NCBI GenBank assembly: GCA_018292915.2
Contig: JACVVK020000142.1
Coordinates: 115,001-179,000 of the forward strand
Origin: Batillaria attramentaria
Taxonomy: Eukaryota; Mollusca; Gastropoda; Batillariidae
DNA length: 64,000 bases
Direction of reading: 5' to 3'
Every line of letters begins with the position of its first letter. Position 1 is the first letter of the stretch. Shown here piece after piece: positions 1 through 64,000 of this stretch. The position numbers and the translations under genes were made by a program. Below the pieces are notes generated by a model. It ran no database searches. It saw only the letters and a list, made by a program, of their open reading frames with translations, and had not been told where the DNA came from.

Positions 1-333
1 ATTGATGTGTTTTCAATATCTGTTACCTTTTCTAAGTCACGTGTTTTGTGTGTTAACCTGACATAAAATCAGAGCCCACGTCGTCCATTTTCTTTTCTTA
101 TCTTTGTGAAATGAACGCCTTGCTCGATTCTTCGCTTCTGTGGCAACAGAAGAACGCAAACACAAAACAACATAACAATAACATCTCGTCTCAATCACCG
201 GAGTTGATGTTAATACGTGTCAAACAAACAGTCGATTTAGTTTGAATTACTTCTCAGAGACTTCAAGGAAATGTCTCAAAATCCATGAACGCCCATGACA
301 TCTCTAAGAGCACAATTTACTAAATTGTATTAT

Positions 334-338
<5 letters not shown>

Positions 339-416
<78 letters not shown>

Positions 417-468
417 CGCCAGCCACACACACACACACACACACACGCACGCACGCACGCACACACTC

Positions 469-520
<52 letters not shown>

Positions 521-521
521 A
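339..521. repeat. Compound (CA)n-(GCAC)n-(CT)n microsatellite
   Basis: About 37 CA units are followed by a short interruption, a second CA run, a GCAC run and about 20 CT units. Open frames through it are low-complexity artefacts. Confidence 0.95.
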
Positions 522-1062
522 CGTAATTTCTTGTGTAATTCCAAACTGAGTGTGACTGTCCGCTATCGTCAATGGAACGCTCAGCCACCAGCATTTTCAA
601 TACATTGCATTGAGTCTGACTTCTGCCATGTCTGACCGAATAGAACATTGTAAAACCGGTTTAAATGGCAGAAGAGGAAGTCGTGCGTTCCTCGAACTCT
701 TTTTTTATGAATGAGCTTTGAATGGCAAACCCTACACACGATCATCAAATCAGAAACGCATTTGGAAAGCATATATGAATAGGCAAACAGTCACGGCCGG
801 TGGACCGCCGAGCAATTTCAGGGCAGACTGGTGTTACGCACCTTTTCCGGTTTCGCAAATACATCATAAAGATGATTCTATAAATTGCACTGCACGAAAT
901 CTGTATGTTTCGTACGGCTCAACCTTTCTATGAAACAAACTGTTTAGATTTGTTAAGCTGCGACGGTTCCACCAAAAAGTGCAAAGAAGACCGAAGAAGT
1001 GTGAAAACATTCGAAGAAGTGCAAAGACACCCAAAATCACTCAAATACTGAAACGGAACATG

Positions 1063-1064
<2 letters not shown>

Positions 1065-1105
<41 letters not shown>
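1065..1105. repeat. (GT)n microsatellite
   Basis: About 20 uninterrupted GT units, next to a copy of the dispersed repeat that runs to about 1205. Confidence 0.95.
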
Positions 1106-1106
<1 letters not shown>

Positions 1107-1119
1107 CACGTGTTGCGCT

Positions 1120-1205
1120 CATTACGCCTCCGCACGCGATTGGCTGAATTCTGGGTGCTCGCCCACTTTGATTGACAGAAGTGGGGTCGTCTATTGAGGA
1201 GCATT
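1120..1205 (+). repeat. Dispersed repeat family D, copy 1
   Basis: This segment, which carries GATTGACA and the motif GGGGTCGTCTATTG, recurs in reverse at about 3575-3712 and forward at about 58961-59110. Those copies share the flanking words GCTGAATYCTGG and GGAGTCGTCYATTG. No coding content is seen. It is probably a fragment of a DNA transposon, but termini were not identified. Confidence 0.55.
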
Positions 1206-2016
1206 GCGTTGTGATCTTACATCTTGATTCTATTAAAAAGTTTTTTTTTAAAAACACCTCTATTTTATTCTTTAATCAGTCAGTAATTACGTCATGAATC
1301 CTTCCAGTATGAAAACTGTTTCTTTCGATGTATTGCGTGAAGGGACTTTCTGAAATTCTGAAAACTTCCCTTTACCCGAACATCTACCTCCTGAAGTGTT
1401 GCCTTTAAGGTTTTATGAGCGACGATCCTGCTTCACCGCCACATTTCAATACTACATGCATGGTTCTCTTAAAAATCTAAGCTTCCAACAAAAAGCTTTC
1501 CGAAGTGTGAGAAAAATTTACAGAATCGACCGTGCAAGCACAGTCAAGTCTGTCACAGCTGCAGAGTTTTAAGCGTCCCTGAAACCCCAATAAAAGCCAA
1601 GGGCAACCTGATTTCACAGCTCAGTTTGCGTTTTGACACTGAGCGAAAAACATCGTGCAGCACTCAACATCCGCTAGACACTGTAGCGATGTGTCTCGCT
1701 CACTGACCAAAAGCCAAATAATGTCACGACAAACTCGTGCTCTGGTTTTATTAGGGTCCCCGAAGCGCTGAAAACTCTGCTACTGTGACAAAGTTGCCTG
1801 GATCATGTACAGTCGAAGGAGTCGCAATGTTTGCGGCTTTTTGCTGAGATTGCAGACCTTTAATATCGTAAAGGGATGTATGTAATGTTTGCGCCCTTAA
1901 TGTTTAAAACTGTCTTCGTCATGCTGGTGTCATTGTGCAATACTTTGTGGGCAGCATCACGACAGTCTACTATCGCATACATGTATGACAGTGTCAAAAC
2001 CTGCGGGAGATTTAAG

Positions 2017-2119
<103 letters not shown>

Positions 2120-3139
2120 CAGAGTGCGTTGTGTGCGTATGCGTATTTGGACTACGGTATTTGACAAGGACAAGGGCCATTTCCAGTGAGTAAGCCTGTG
2201 GATCAGTCACTTAAAAGTGCGTTTTGCATATTTGTTGGTATGAATGCGGGAGTACGCGCATTGAGTCCCTCTTTGAGAAATTTGCGCTATATTATTATTA
2301 TTATTATTATCATTAGTAGTAGTAGTAACTGTGTGAAACGTTTTTCACCCTTCATTTTCTTTGACTGAAACTTTGATTTTCATTTATGCTGAAAGAATCG
2401 GAAATTTGCCAAAGTTCCCCAGTATGGTTAACTCGTTTGCTTTCTCGTTAGAGCGTTGGCACGTTTGAGCCCTCCAAATAAAGGAAAACGACCATCACTG
2501 CCCAGATCTTTCTCTGCCTACACATCCCGGGATTTCACTCCCATTCCAACACCAACCCCATAAACACGGTGATACTATCGGCCTCACAGATGCCGCCACC
2601 AGGGCGAAAAGTGTCCCTGCGCGTTACAGTTGTCTTCACACAAGGGACAGAAATTGCCTGTAAAATCCCACATTCTGTAGCGCGAGTATAGGTATGCGGC
2701 ATGTCTTGTCTGTAAACCAGGTCTGTCTATACATTAAACACTTAGTACAACGTTTGTGCCGCAAGCGGGTCCAGATGGGGGGACGGTGTAAAGAGGGTGC
2801 AATTTCCTGTCTCCCTCTCCGTAAGTTGGCATTGTCTGGATTTTCGATAGTAGCATATGCACAGTACTTCACGCTTTCCTTTGTGCTTACACTCAGAAGC
2901 TTGGGCAGGAATTTGGATGGATTTTTTTCTTTCCAAATCGAGTCAAAATCACGTGCAGACTTGTTTACAGTGCCTGTCCCACCCTCGTGTACACACGCAC
3001 GCACAAATATCAAGTGTGCACGCTAAGAATCCCAGGTCCATCTTTTGAAGAAGAGTAGTCTGTGGCCGGTGGCGTGGAAAACAGAAATATATTGTCGCAC
3101 GCATCAGAGTGAATAGCAGGATGAAGGTTTGCACGTAAA

Positions 3140-3140
<1 letters not shown>

Positions 3141-3205
<65 letters not shown>
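3141..3205. repeat. (GCGT)n-(GT)n microsatellite
   Basis: A GCGT tetranucleotide run passes directly into a GT run. Confidence 0.95.
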
Positions 3206-3206
<1 letters not shown>

Positions 3207-3574
3207 CAGATTGCGCCGTCAATTTTTTTGTGTGTTTTGTTTTGCCGCAGCAGACTTTCACTGCTTTGTCCTCCAGCCCTGCGGTGCAATAAGCATTTCA
3301 GAAGAGATGGATATGTGCGCCGAGGAGAAGTCTACAATATCATACCATCAGAAACCCTGCTTATTTAAGTGTCAGAAGTTCCATACGTTACGCCAGTAGC
3401 GCCACCCACTTTCTCTACCCCAACGTGTGTTTTTCCCCTGTTTCTTTGGAGAAGGTTGGGGCTGAGATACATTGGGAACGGCCGGTTCAAGCCACCTCTG
3501 ATCTTTCTTCCAATATTGTAAGCACAAAAAATATCTCAAGAGTATGTGCTTGTCACTGCATGTCGACTGATCAT

Positions 3575-3712
3575 ACCCGCCAATGGACGACTCCACTCCT
3601 GTCAATCAGAAGGGTCGAGCCCCCAGAATTCAGCCAGTCGCGTCGCGCGGGAATCTTGAGTATGGTCTGGCAAACTTTTTGCCTGACACTACAACGTGGT
3701 AAGCACATGCAG
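3575..3712 (-). repeat. Dispersed repeat family D, copy 2
   Basis: Reverse-strand relative of 58961-59110. The two share the CTGGCAAAMTTTTTGCC region and the CCTGTCAATCAGAAGGGTCG segment in reverse. It is non-coding. Confidence 0.55.
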
Positions 3713-4386
3713 TTTAATATGACTGAAACATGGTAAGAAAGTCCACTGACGTCATTCGAGGCGAAAACACCACTACGCCAATCTCTTTCATCTTTTCTCA
3801 TACGCACGTTCTGTCTTTTGCCAATACACGGCAGAGTAAAGGGACGGGGCTTGGACGGAGTGGAGTCGTCTATTCTGGGGGTTACAGTGACCCGTCCCCC
3901 CACCCTTTAAAAATTCCTGGATGCGCCTACGGTCGGACGGCTGTACATCGGGAGCGAGACGTCGGGTAGCCGTGACTACCCTAGAAAGCGACCCGTATCG
4001 GGTGGCTATCTCCTTTCTATGGAGGGCCGTGTGTGTCGGAGACAGGGGCAAAACGTGCTGGGTGTGGTTCAGGTGGGGGAAAGGGCGTGTGTGGACTGAT
4101 GACAGTCAGAATAGAGCGCGGGAGGAGGGGAGGGAGGGAGGGGGGGAGGGGAAAAGGGTGGGGTGGATGGGTGATGTAGGAGAGGGGGACAGAGGTGTCG
4201 TGGTTCTGTCGCACAGTAAGCTGAAGTGAAACAACGTTTCGCGAGTGTGTGTCGTGTACATTTTGTGTCGTGGACGGGTTATTTGAAGAACGTAATAGAT
4301 ATCCAAACAGACCAATGCAGCCAACACTCTACCAAACACAGACGACACAAACACATTCAACACAAAACAAATGTCATATACATTAG

Positions 4387-4655
<269 letters not shown>

Positions 4656-4969
4656 CAGCTTGCGCCGTCATTTTATTTCTGGTTCGTTTTTACAGGATGA
4701 GCCTATGTATGAATCACAAGGAAGCGATGCGTCCATCAACACACTGATATCGCGCTGACAATGAATAGCCATGCGACCACTAAACCGGACACGTATGAAA
4801 GGCGACATTGTACAACAACTCTGACGATTGTTTGATCGTAACATGTAAAACTTTATGCCTGCTTCACGTGACATGTAATATATAGCTCATATAGTATGGT
4901 TAGATCCGTACATGCGCACTTCCACCTTCTTCTAAAACGGTATCAAAAGTGTCCGAACAGTAACATGTT

Positions 4970-4970
<1 letters not shown>

Positions 4971-5047
<77 letters not shown>

Positions 5048-5066
5048 CGCGCGCGTGCGTGCGTGC
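4971..5066. repeat. (TG)n-(CG)n-(TGCG)n microsatellite
   Basis: About 33 TG units turn into CG dinucleotides and then TGCG. The CG part is potential Z-DNA sequence. Confidence 0.9.
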
Positions 5067-5111
5067 TTTTTAGTCGTTGAGGTCTGTGATGTGTGTTTGT
5101 GTGTTTAATGC

Positions 5112-5235
5112 CGCTGTTTTAAAAACAAATTGCCCAAGTTGGGACAATAAATGAAATGAATTGAAATTGAATTGAAATTGAATTGAATTGAATTGAATTG
5201 AAATTGAATTGAAATTGAATTGAAATTGAATTAAA
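5112..5235 (+). mobile_element. LINE/SINE 3' end with (AATTG)n tail
   Basis: A short conserved block with TTGCCCAAGTTGGGACAATA runs into an (ATTGA/AATTG)n tail of about 80 bases. A microsatellite tail after AATAAA-like sequence is the usual 3' end of CR1/L2-type non-LTR elements and SINEs that use their machinery. The 5' end was not found. Confidence 0.6.
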
Positions 5236-5332
5236 ACAGAGGCCATAACTTTTGTGAGCGCGATCCCAACCACCCCCTGTCCGCTAAACGATGAGACTGG
5301 TTAAAAGGAACAGGCCACTGCACACCAGTAGT

Positions 5333-5421
5333 AGCCACTTCAAGCCACTATTACGCAAGGCGTGGGTCTTCCCCGCTACGCGCGAGACTGCTGCAGATTG
5401 CATAATAGTGGCTTGAAGTGG
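5333..5421. repeat. Hairpin (inverted repeat, about 25-bp arms)
   Basis: Arms at about 5333-5358 and 5397-5421 share CCACTTCAAGCCACTATTA and its complement around a loop of about 38 bases. It may be a MITE remnant. Confidence 0.7.
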
Positions 5422-5626
5422 TCTGAGGATTTCAAGTAAACATCCGATGTTTTTCCATGGGCTTTTAACAGAGAACTATTTCAGCAAAATATTTTCTGAA
5501 CCCGAAACAGGACTCAGTTGCAACATTCTTCTCTCAGCCGCATAGCCCCACTTTGCGCGTCCAGACAACAAAAAGCCTGCGCCGGTAATAACCAAAACTA
5601 TTTCACCAAAACTTCTTTTTTAAGGT

Positions 5627-5785
5627 GAGCCGGGACAGCCGAATGGTAGAGCGTTGGACTCGCAATGCTCGGGTCGTGAGTTCGAAGCCCGGCTGGGGCC
5701 AAACACTTGTGCTGATGCTTTTCTTTGATATCACCTTTATGTGATGGAAAAGGACGTTAAACCCTCAAACACCCAACACCCCTCC
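5627..5785 (+). mobile_element. tRNA-derived SINE (family A)
   Basis: The tRNA-like head has an A-box-like GCCGAATGGTAGAGC and a B-box-like GTGAGTTCGAAGCCC. The body then has TTTGATATCACC and GGAAAAGGACGTTAAAC and ends in a CAAACACCCAA tail. About ten other copies occur in the window. This copy is diverged in the B box and middle. Confidence 0.8.
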
Positions 5786-5970
5786 CGCCTCCCTTTTTTT
5801 AAAATCCAAACCAGGACGCGATCCTACATCCTCCTCGCTTTTGCGCGGCAAAAGGTTGACTGTGAGTCCAACAGAGGCAGGGAGTCAACTGCCCACAGTG
5901 TACGACCTAGTATGGAGTCCAGCCAATAACGTCGCCTGCTCAGTACGCGGTACGCTTCAGCACGTCCCCA

Positions 5971-6263
5971 GGGCCCGTATGTAAAACTCGAGGTTAATTT
6001 AACCCACGGGTACGGGCCTAACCCAGACTAGGACAAAAGAAACCCCAAAACAAAATTAAATAAAAAAGGAAGCGAAGAAAGAAAGATAAAAATCCTTCTA
6101 TAACGGCATAAGCACCTTGCTGGAATGGACCCGCTTCCTGATTTAAGACAAAAAAAAACAAAAAAAAAAAAACAAAAAACTTTTACCCTACAGCTTATTT
6201 AGTTCGAGGTTAGACTCTAACCCGTGGCTAAACTCCCTAACCCCGACTCTTACATGCGGGCCC
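5971..6263 (+). mobile_element. GGGCCC-ended MITE, copy 1
   Basis: A non-autonomous element of about 290 bp with imperfect terminal inverted repeats: GGGCCCGTATGTAAAACTCG at the left and the complement of a CATGCGGGCCC end at the right. The interior has an A-rich block. Other copies lie at 10053-10333 (reverse) and 19968-20242 (forward). A sequence related to its flanks, at 19741-19930, lacks the insertion and acts as an empty site, which supports the boundaries. Confidence 0.75.
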
Positions 6264-6429
6264 TGAACAACATCCACGCCAGCCCGATTCATTACACTGG
6301 TTTCTGATGCTGTACACTGTGTCCCAGGTGACTGGTCCTGATGTACGGGATTAAGCGCTTTCGATAATAATAATAATAAGTTTCCACAGCGTCGTTGCAT
6401 GCCAAACAAACGTTTTGAGACTTTCAACT

Positions 6430-6958
6430 CAAACCCTAACCCGCTGGGAGACGAACAATACCGACTGAGCGATACTTCCCTGCACTGTCAATTTCAGGTG
6501 CAGCCTTCCTCTGCATATACGCGCTAATAATAGCCTGTACGGTCTGGTGACTCGCAAAGAGCGCCGTCGGCCAACACCCAAGTCAGTTCCGGGCTCTGGC
6601 TACCATTACCCGCCTCTTCACGGGTGCCGGGTCGGGTGTGACAGTGGGCAAGATTAAGCGGGTTGGGCCAGAGCGCAGTCACGGCGTGTGTGTAGTACCT
6701 GCCGCTTCTCGCAACAACAGGTGCAGCAGTCAGGGTAGGGACGCCAGTAGCTGTTGTAGTACAAGCAGGATTTACCAACCAGCCACCATTCCTGCAGTGA
6801 AGATACCGTGCCCTTGTCTGTGTAGCTGGCCTGGCCAGCTGGACGTCGGTGCTAGGGTCTCGGACCTTTCGATTCGTCTGGACAGTTGGTGCTAAGTGAC
6901 ACTTCTGCTAGTTTCCTAGTCGCTTGGACCTACCGCTTCATCTCTTAGTGCAAGGACA
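6430..6958 (+). promoter_or_regulatory. Probable promoter and 5' UTR of the modular gene
   Basis: The 500 bases before the proposed ATG are largely free of recognised repeats and rich in CG dinucleotides, as expected for a promoter-proximal region. I see no clear TATA box at a usual spacing. The transcription start cannot be placed from sequence alone. This is inference from position. Confidence 0.35.
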
Positions 6959-60108
<53,150 letters not shown>

Positions 60109-60329
60109 GTATGTTAATTGCCAGTCTTTGGTGCGTCACGGATGTTTTTTTTTTTTTTTTTTCTCATATAATCTTTTAAGTTTGTGTGAATCTGTGCATG
60201 AATTCTGTCCCAACTTTTTGTTAAATTGCCAGCATGAAACAGCATGTAGGAATTGGTTTGGTCATTTCACAGCACCACTCGTTGACGAGGTATGAAAACG
60301 TGCGTATAGGGTCCATGAGCTACCTGCGA

Positions 60330-60575
60330 CTGGTCACGCGCTACACGCGACTGGTCATACGCGACGCGCGGTTGGTCATACGCGACGCGCGGTTGGTCAT
60401 ACGCGACACGCGGTTGGTCATGCGCTACCCGCGATTGGTCATAGGCTGCACGCGACTGGTCATACGCGACATGCGATTGGTCATGGGCTACCGCGACAAC
60501 CCGCGACTGGTCATGAGCGGCGGGCGACTGGTCATGCGCGACGGGCCACGGCTGGTCATGGGCTACCTGTGACCC
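60330..60575. repeat. About 21-bp tandem array (CTGGTCATACGCGAC type)
   Basis: About ten variable units share GGTCATACGCGACGCGCGGTT with insertions. Scattered units continue at 60580-60770 and reappear at 61340-61395. Confidence 0.85.
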
Positions 60576-60655
60576 TACGCGACTGGTCATGCGCGACGGG
60601 CCGTGATGTTGGTCATGCGCGACGGGCCGTGATACCAACTGCACTCGGAAAAGCT

Positions 60656-60790
60656 CGTTCATGGACAACATGGTCACATACATGTATGTATATGCGCGCC
60701 AGACCACAATATTGGTCATGCCTGATGGGCCGTGATATTGGTCATGCGCGACGGGCTGCGACTGGTCAGTGACCATGTTGTCCACGAACG
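60656..60790. repeat. 22-bp inverted repeat flanking GGTCATG units
   Basis: CGTTCATGGACAACATGGTC at 60656 and its complement GACCATGTTGTCCACGAACG ending at 60790 differ at one position. Together they enclose about 90 bases. Confidence 0.8.
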
Positions 60791-61070
60791 ACCTCGCAGA
60801 TATACCATCTTGAACGGAACTGAACAGAAACGACTGACGGAAACGGGAAGAGCTTCAAAAGCAGAATAGGAGATAGCAGGAGAGGAGGGGGGGGGGGGGG
60901 CTAATGTGGTGCCGGGACCACACACACACACACACACACACACACGTGAATAGAAGAACCACCACTTCGCCTACTTCTTCCTTGACTCAAGACATGTACA
61001 ACCGTGGGAGTAATGGGGGGGGGGGAGGAGGAGGTGGGGGGGGGGGGTGTGCAGTAACTAAGCAAGGTTG

Positions 61071-62271
61071 TAACCATCTGTGTCTGATTGGTTAAAACTC
61101 ATACGTCAATCAGTCTTGGCCCCGTCAGTCACCCATCACACCAGTGACAGTCTGTGTCTGTTGATTGGTCAAAGCTCATATGTCAATCAGTCTTAGTGTT
61201 GGCACACTGGGTATTGAGGCGTGTAAGGGCCGCCGCCTGTCTCGACGTGACGTCAAACAAAACAGAGCACGTGCCAGCCCATGGTATCGCACCTGGGAAG
61301 AGCTTCACAAATCACTGGGGGGTGGGGGTGCTGGTGGGCGATCGGTTATACGCGACACGCGCTACCGCTACAATTCGCGACTGGTCATAAGCGGCGGGCG
61401 CTTTGTCTATGATGCCGGCGACTTCAAACAAAAGACAGAGCACACAGCACCACAGCCTTTGCCGTATCACAGTCGCCAGTAATAACCCAACAGCCGCAGC
61501 CGATTGGCGCCAGGCACTTGGTACACCCCCCTTCCCACCAGTAACCCCCACACACACACCCGGCGAGCAATTACACAGCATTAAACGGCAAGTCATCGGC
61601 ACGTGCCCAAAGGCTGACCTTCCTGTCCATCTGATTAGCCTCTCCCAATGTACTTCGACAGGTCCTGGGAAAGATACTCTTCCGTGTAAGCTAATCAGAA
61701 CAATGCAAGTCACGCAACGTGAGTGTCAACCAGTGCTGGGATGACCGCCCGCCGTTAACGTGTGTTTTTGTGGTTGTCAATCATGGTCAATCCTTGCTTG
61801 CTTGTATGTCTCCATACAAACGGAGTTGATGTGTATTGTGGTGTTATCAAAAACAATAGACCTCAAGCTGCTCCGCATGGTTGGCCACCCACCAGACATC
61901 ACTGGAACCTTTCTGACTGGCTCGCACGGAAGAGCGTCGTCCCCGTGTGTCTAAGTGCATGTCAATCAAGTGGTGGCGCCTTTCTGATTGGCTCATACGG
62001 AAGAGCGTCGCCCCCGTGTGTCTAAGTGCATGTCAATCAAGTGGTAGCGCCTTTCTGATTGGCTCATACGGAAGAGCGTCACCCGAGTGTGTCTAAGTGC
62101 AAGTCAATCAAGCGAGATTAGCACGCGTTGTTTTCTCAGGGCGCACAGGTGCCCGTGCCTATCATGAGTTGAGTGGCACTTATCGGCCGGCCAGTACCAC
62201 AGGCCATCACATAATTATAGTGTGCGTAGTGAACACACTTTATCATCCCTCATCAAACGCGGCTCGCGCGA

Positions 62272-62306
<35 letters not shown>

Positions 62307-62671
62307 CGTGCATGTGTGCGTGTGTGTGTGTGCGCGCCCGCGTGTGTATGTGTGGGTGCCTGTGCGCGCGCGCGCGCGCGCGCAGCAGACATAACACATA
62401 GTGAAAAAAAAACGTTCGCCGCGCAGACTTGTACATATTAAGCTGGTATTAATTCGATCTTTACACTGCGCAGCAGCAACACTTCAATTTTCACTGATGG
62501 GGCTGCTTTCAATGCAAGAATTGTATCAAAGTTATTACGTCAAATGTATTATGCGTCATCTCAGTGAGGAAAAACGTCATACATTTCAAAGAAAACAACT
62601 TGACCTCTCTCTTCCAAAACCAAGATTGGTCTGACAAGCCCAGTCAGTTGTTTCCATTCAGAGAGAGAGAG

Positions 62672-62715
<44 letters not shown>

Positions 62716-62832
62716 TTCCCGAATACATGGCATTACAAAAGAACGACCGTGACGACAGGAGGTGATTAAATGGAAACAACATATTGGGCTGGTGGCCATC
62801 TTGTTTGAATATATTATTTTTTACGTATTGCT

Positions 62833-62882
<50 letters not shown>

Positions 62883-64000
62883 CGTGAGACAGGCGTCTTT
62901 TTGTTTGTTTGTTTTTGCCATTCCAACTCCCACTGGGGACTGTTACACCATATCGTACCGTGATTGACAACCACAGGTCTTCCCCATAATAATGTGACTT
63001 GTTTTGTTCTGATTGTTTCTGCCGGATAGTATCCCTTCAAGTACTTATTGAAGTACATGTCAATCAACCTCCCCCCCCCCCCCCCCCCCCGAAAAACAAA
63101 ACAAAACACACACACACACACAAAACAATCAACCCAACAAAGACGGAACCAAACAAGAGAGGTTGAGGAACAAAGCACATTAGAAAAGAAAATTGAGTTT
63201 CCAAAAAAAAAATAAGTAACAGGATTTAATAATATATTTAAATCACTTCATGTGAGTGTATAACACCCGTTTTTTATGTTTGTTTGGTTTTTTTGGTTGT
63301 TGCTTTGTTTTGTTCTGTTCTTAAGTTTTTGCTCGGCACAACCCCTGTGTAATACAGGACAGATTAGCTCTGATTGACAACCACCCGATCACACCTTGAC
63401 TTTAGGACCCTCTTCAGGTGATGAATCGTGGCAGACACGGACCCGACTTGCAGGGGTGAAGTGTCTCACTCCAGGTACGTGTCAATCAACCTCGTCTTTA
63501 ATACCCGGCCTTGATCGACCAAGGGCGCCAACCTGTTGTTCGTGTCAGTCAACACCTCAGTTTTCAGAACACTCACTCTCACTTAACTGGTGGGGCTGCT
63601 CGCCTCACCATGCGCCCGACAACTATCACCATCCCCTACCATTTGAAGCACAGAAGCAGCAGATGGGTAAGTTGTTCCCCCCCCCCCCCCTTTGCTTTTG
63701 TTTTAGTTTGTGTGCTGGGGGGGCGGGAGGGGGGGGGGGCTTGCTTACTGCACCCCCCCCCCCCACCCAGTGATTTGTCAAGCTGTGTATGATGATGTGG
63801 GCGGGCACGTGCTCTGTCTTTTGTTTGAAGTCACGGCGAGACAGGCGACTGCCCAACTTGGAGGACAAGTACACGCCTCAATACCCGGTGTGTTAGCTTT
63901 GACCAATCAACAGACACAGACTGGTGTGATGGGTGACCGACAGGACCAAGACTGATTGACGTATGAGTTTTAACCAATCAAACAGACAAAGATGGTTAAA
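61071..64000. mobile_element. Long inverted repeat, about 245-bp arms, possible transposon (right end at window edge)
   Basis: The left arm 61071-61328 and right arm 63752-63998 are inverted relatives. Shared words include CATCTGTGTCTGATTGGTTA-like ends, AAAACTCATACGTCAATCAG, GGGTATTGAGGCGTGTA and CAGAGCACGTGCC. The interior of about 2.4 kb has no recognisable transposase. The arms may be terminal inverted repeats or an inverted duplication. Confidence 0.6.
61885..62110. repeat. About 70-bp direct repeat, three copies
   Basis: Each unit contains CGGAAGAGCGTC, GTGTGTCTAAGTGCA and GTCAATCAAG. The last two copies also share GCGCCTTTCTGATTGGCTCA. Confidence 0.85.

Larger units (their letters stand above)
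60109..64000. other. Intron 30 (partial): tandem and inverted repeats, no exon seen
   Basis: The region holds a 21-bp array (60330-60575), a hairpin (60656-60790), G-run/CA blocks (60885-60945, 61012-61050), an inverted repeat whose arms are at 61071-61328 and 63752-63998, a 70-bp direct triplication (61885-62110), GT/CG microsatellites (62275-62385, 62661-62713, 62835-62882), and C/G runs (63071-63090, 63679-63690, 63715-63770). I searched for phase-1 cysteine-rich exons and found none. Confidence 0.55.

Noticed and set aside
295..648. Open frames of His-Thr, Cys-Val or Arg-Glu repeats at this and many other microsatellites
   Set aside because: They are direct translations of (CA)n, (GT)n and (CT)n, open on both strands at once, with no splice signals or domains.
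60109..64000. Further EGF or pentraxin exons expected after the ephrin-like modules by analogy with SVEP1
   Set aside because: I looked for phase-1 cysteine-rich exons with AG/GT borders and saw none, so they presumably lie beyond the window.

Overview
The window is animal nuclear DNA, most likely from a mollusc or another lophotrochozoan. The evidence is introns of about 0.3-16 kb with clean GT/AG borders, very dense (GT)n/(CA)n microsatellites, several tRNA-derived SINE families, an RTE-clade LINE, and a tandem-core transposon like the 'pearl'/HINE elements of bivalves and gastropods. The species assignment is inference. There is no sign of bacterial, organellar or viral sequence.

One host gene fills the window on the + strand from 6959 to the right edge. 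I reconstructed 30 exons by hand (6959-60108). Joined, they give one uninterrupted frame of 5074 nt (1691 codons plus 1 nt), and every junction is phase-compatible. The product starts with a signal peptide and is built from extracellular modules: C-type lectin domain, LDL-receptor class A, three CUB domains, four sushi (CCP) modules, a calcium-binding EGF, a second EGF-like module, four more sushi modules, two HYR modules, a six-cysteine sushi-like module, about 150 residues of unrecognised sequence, and three cysteine-rich ephrin-receptor-like (GCC2/GCC3) modules. It is still open (phase 1) at the last exon, so the 3' end lies beyond the window. The order sushi-HYR-HYR-sushi-ephrin-like resembles the middle of SVEP1/polydom. 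The front end (lectin, LDLa, three CUBs instead of a von Willebrand A domain) differs from SVEP1. A secreted adhesion, matrix or immune-recognition protein is the reasonable inference; the function is not shown by the sequence.

Layout: 1-6958 is upstream flank with microsatellites, a SINE, a GGGCCC-ended MITE and the likely promoter. 7010-23484 is a 16.5-kb first intron crowded with SINEs, MITEs and satellites. 23485-26039 encodes the lectin domain, and this part includes a 0.9-kb GGTT/GGCT satellite and a 350-bp MITE. 27362-35116 encodes LDLa and the CUBs. 35572-44379 encodes sushi 1-4; its introns hold a 1.1-kb HINE/pearl-like element and a full-length RTE retrotransposon with an intact 996-codon reading frame and a 16-bp target duplication. 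44920-53883 holds EGFs, sushi 5-8 and HYRs. 54821-60108 holds the last sushi, the unrecognised region and the ephrin-like repeats. 60109-64000 has no exon that I can see and holds tandem repeats and the arms of a long inverted repeat running to the window edge.

The only other protein-coding content is mobile-element derived: the RTE polyprotein and decayed C-terminal ends of CR1-like LINEs. Most other open frames are artefacts of dinucleotide or minisatellite repeats.
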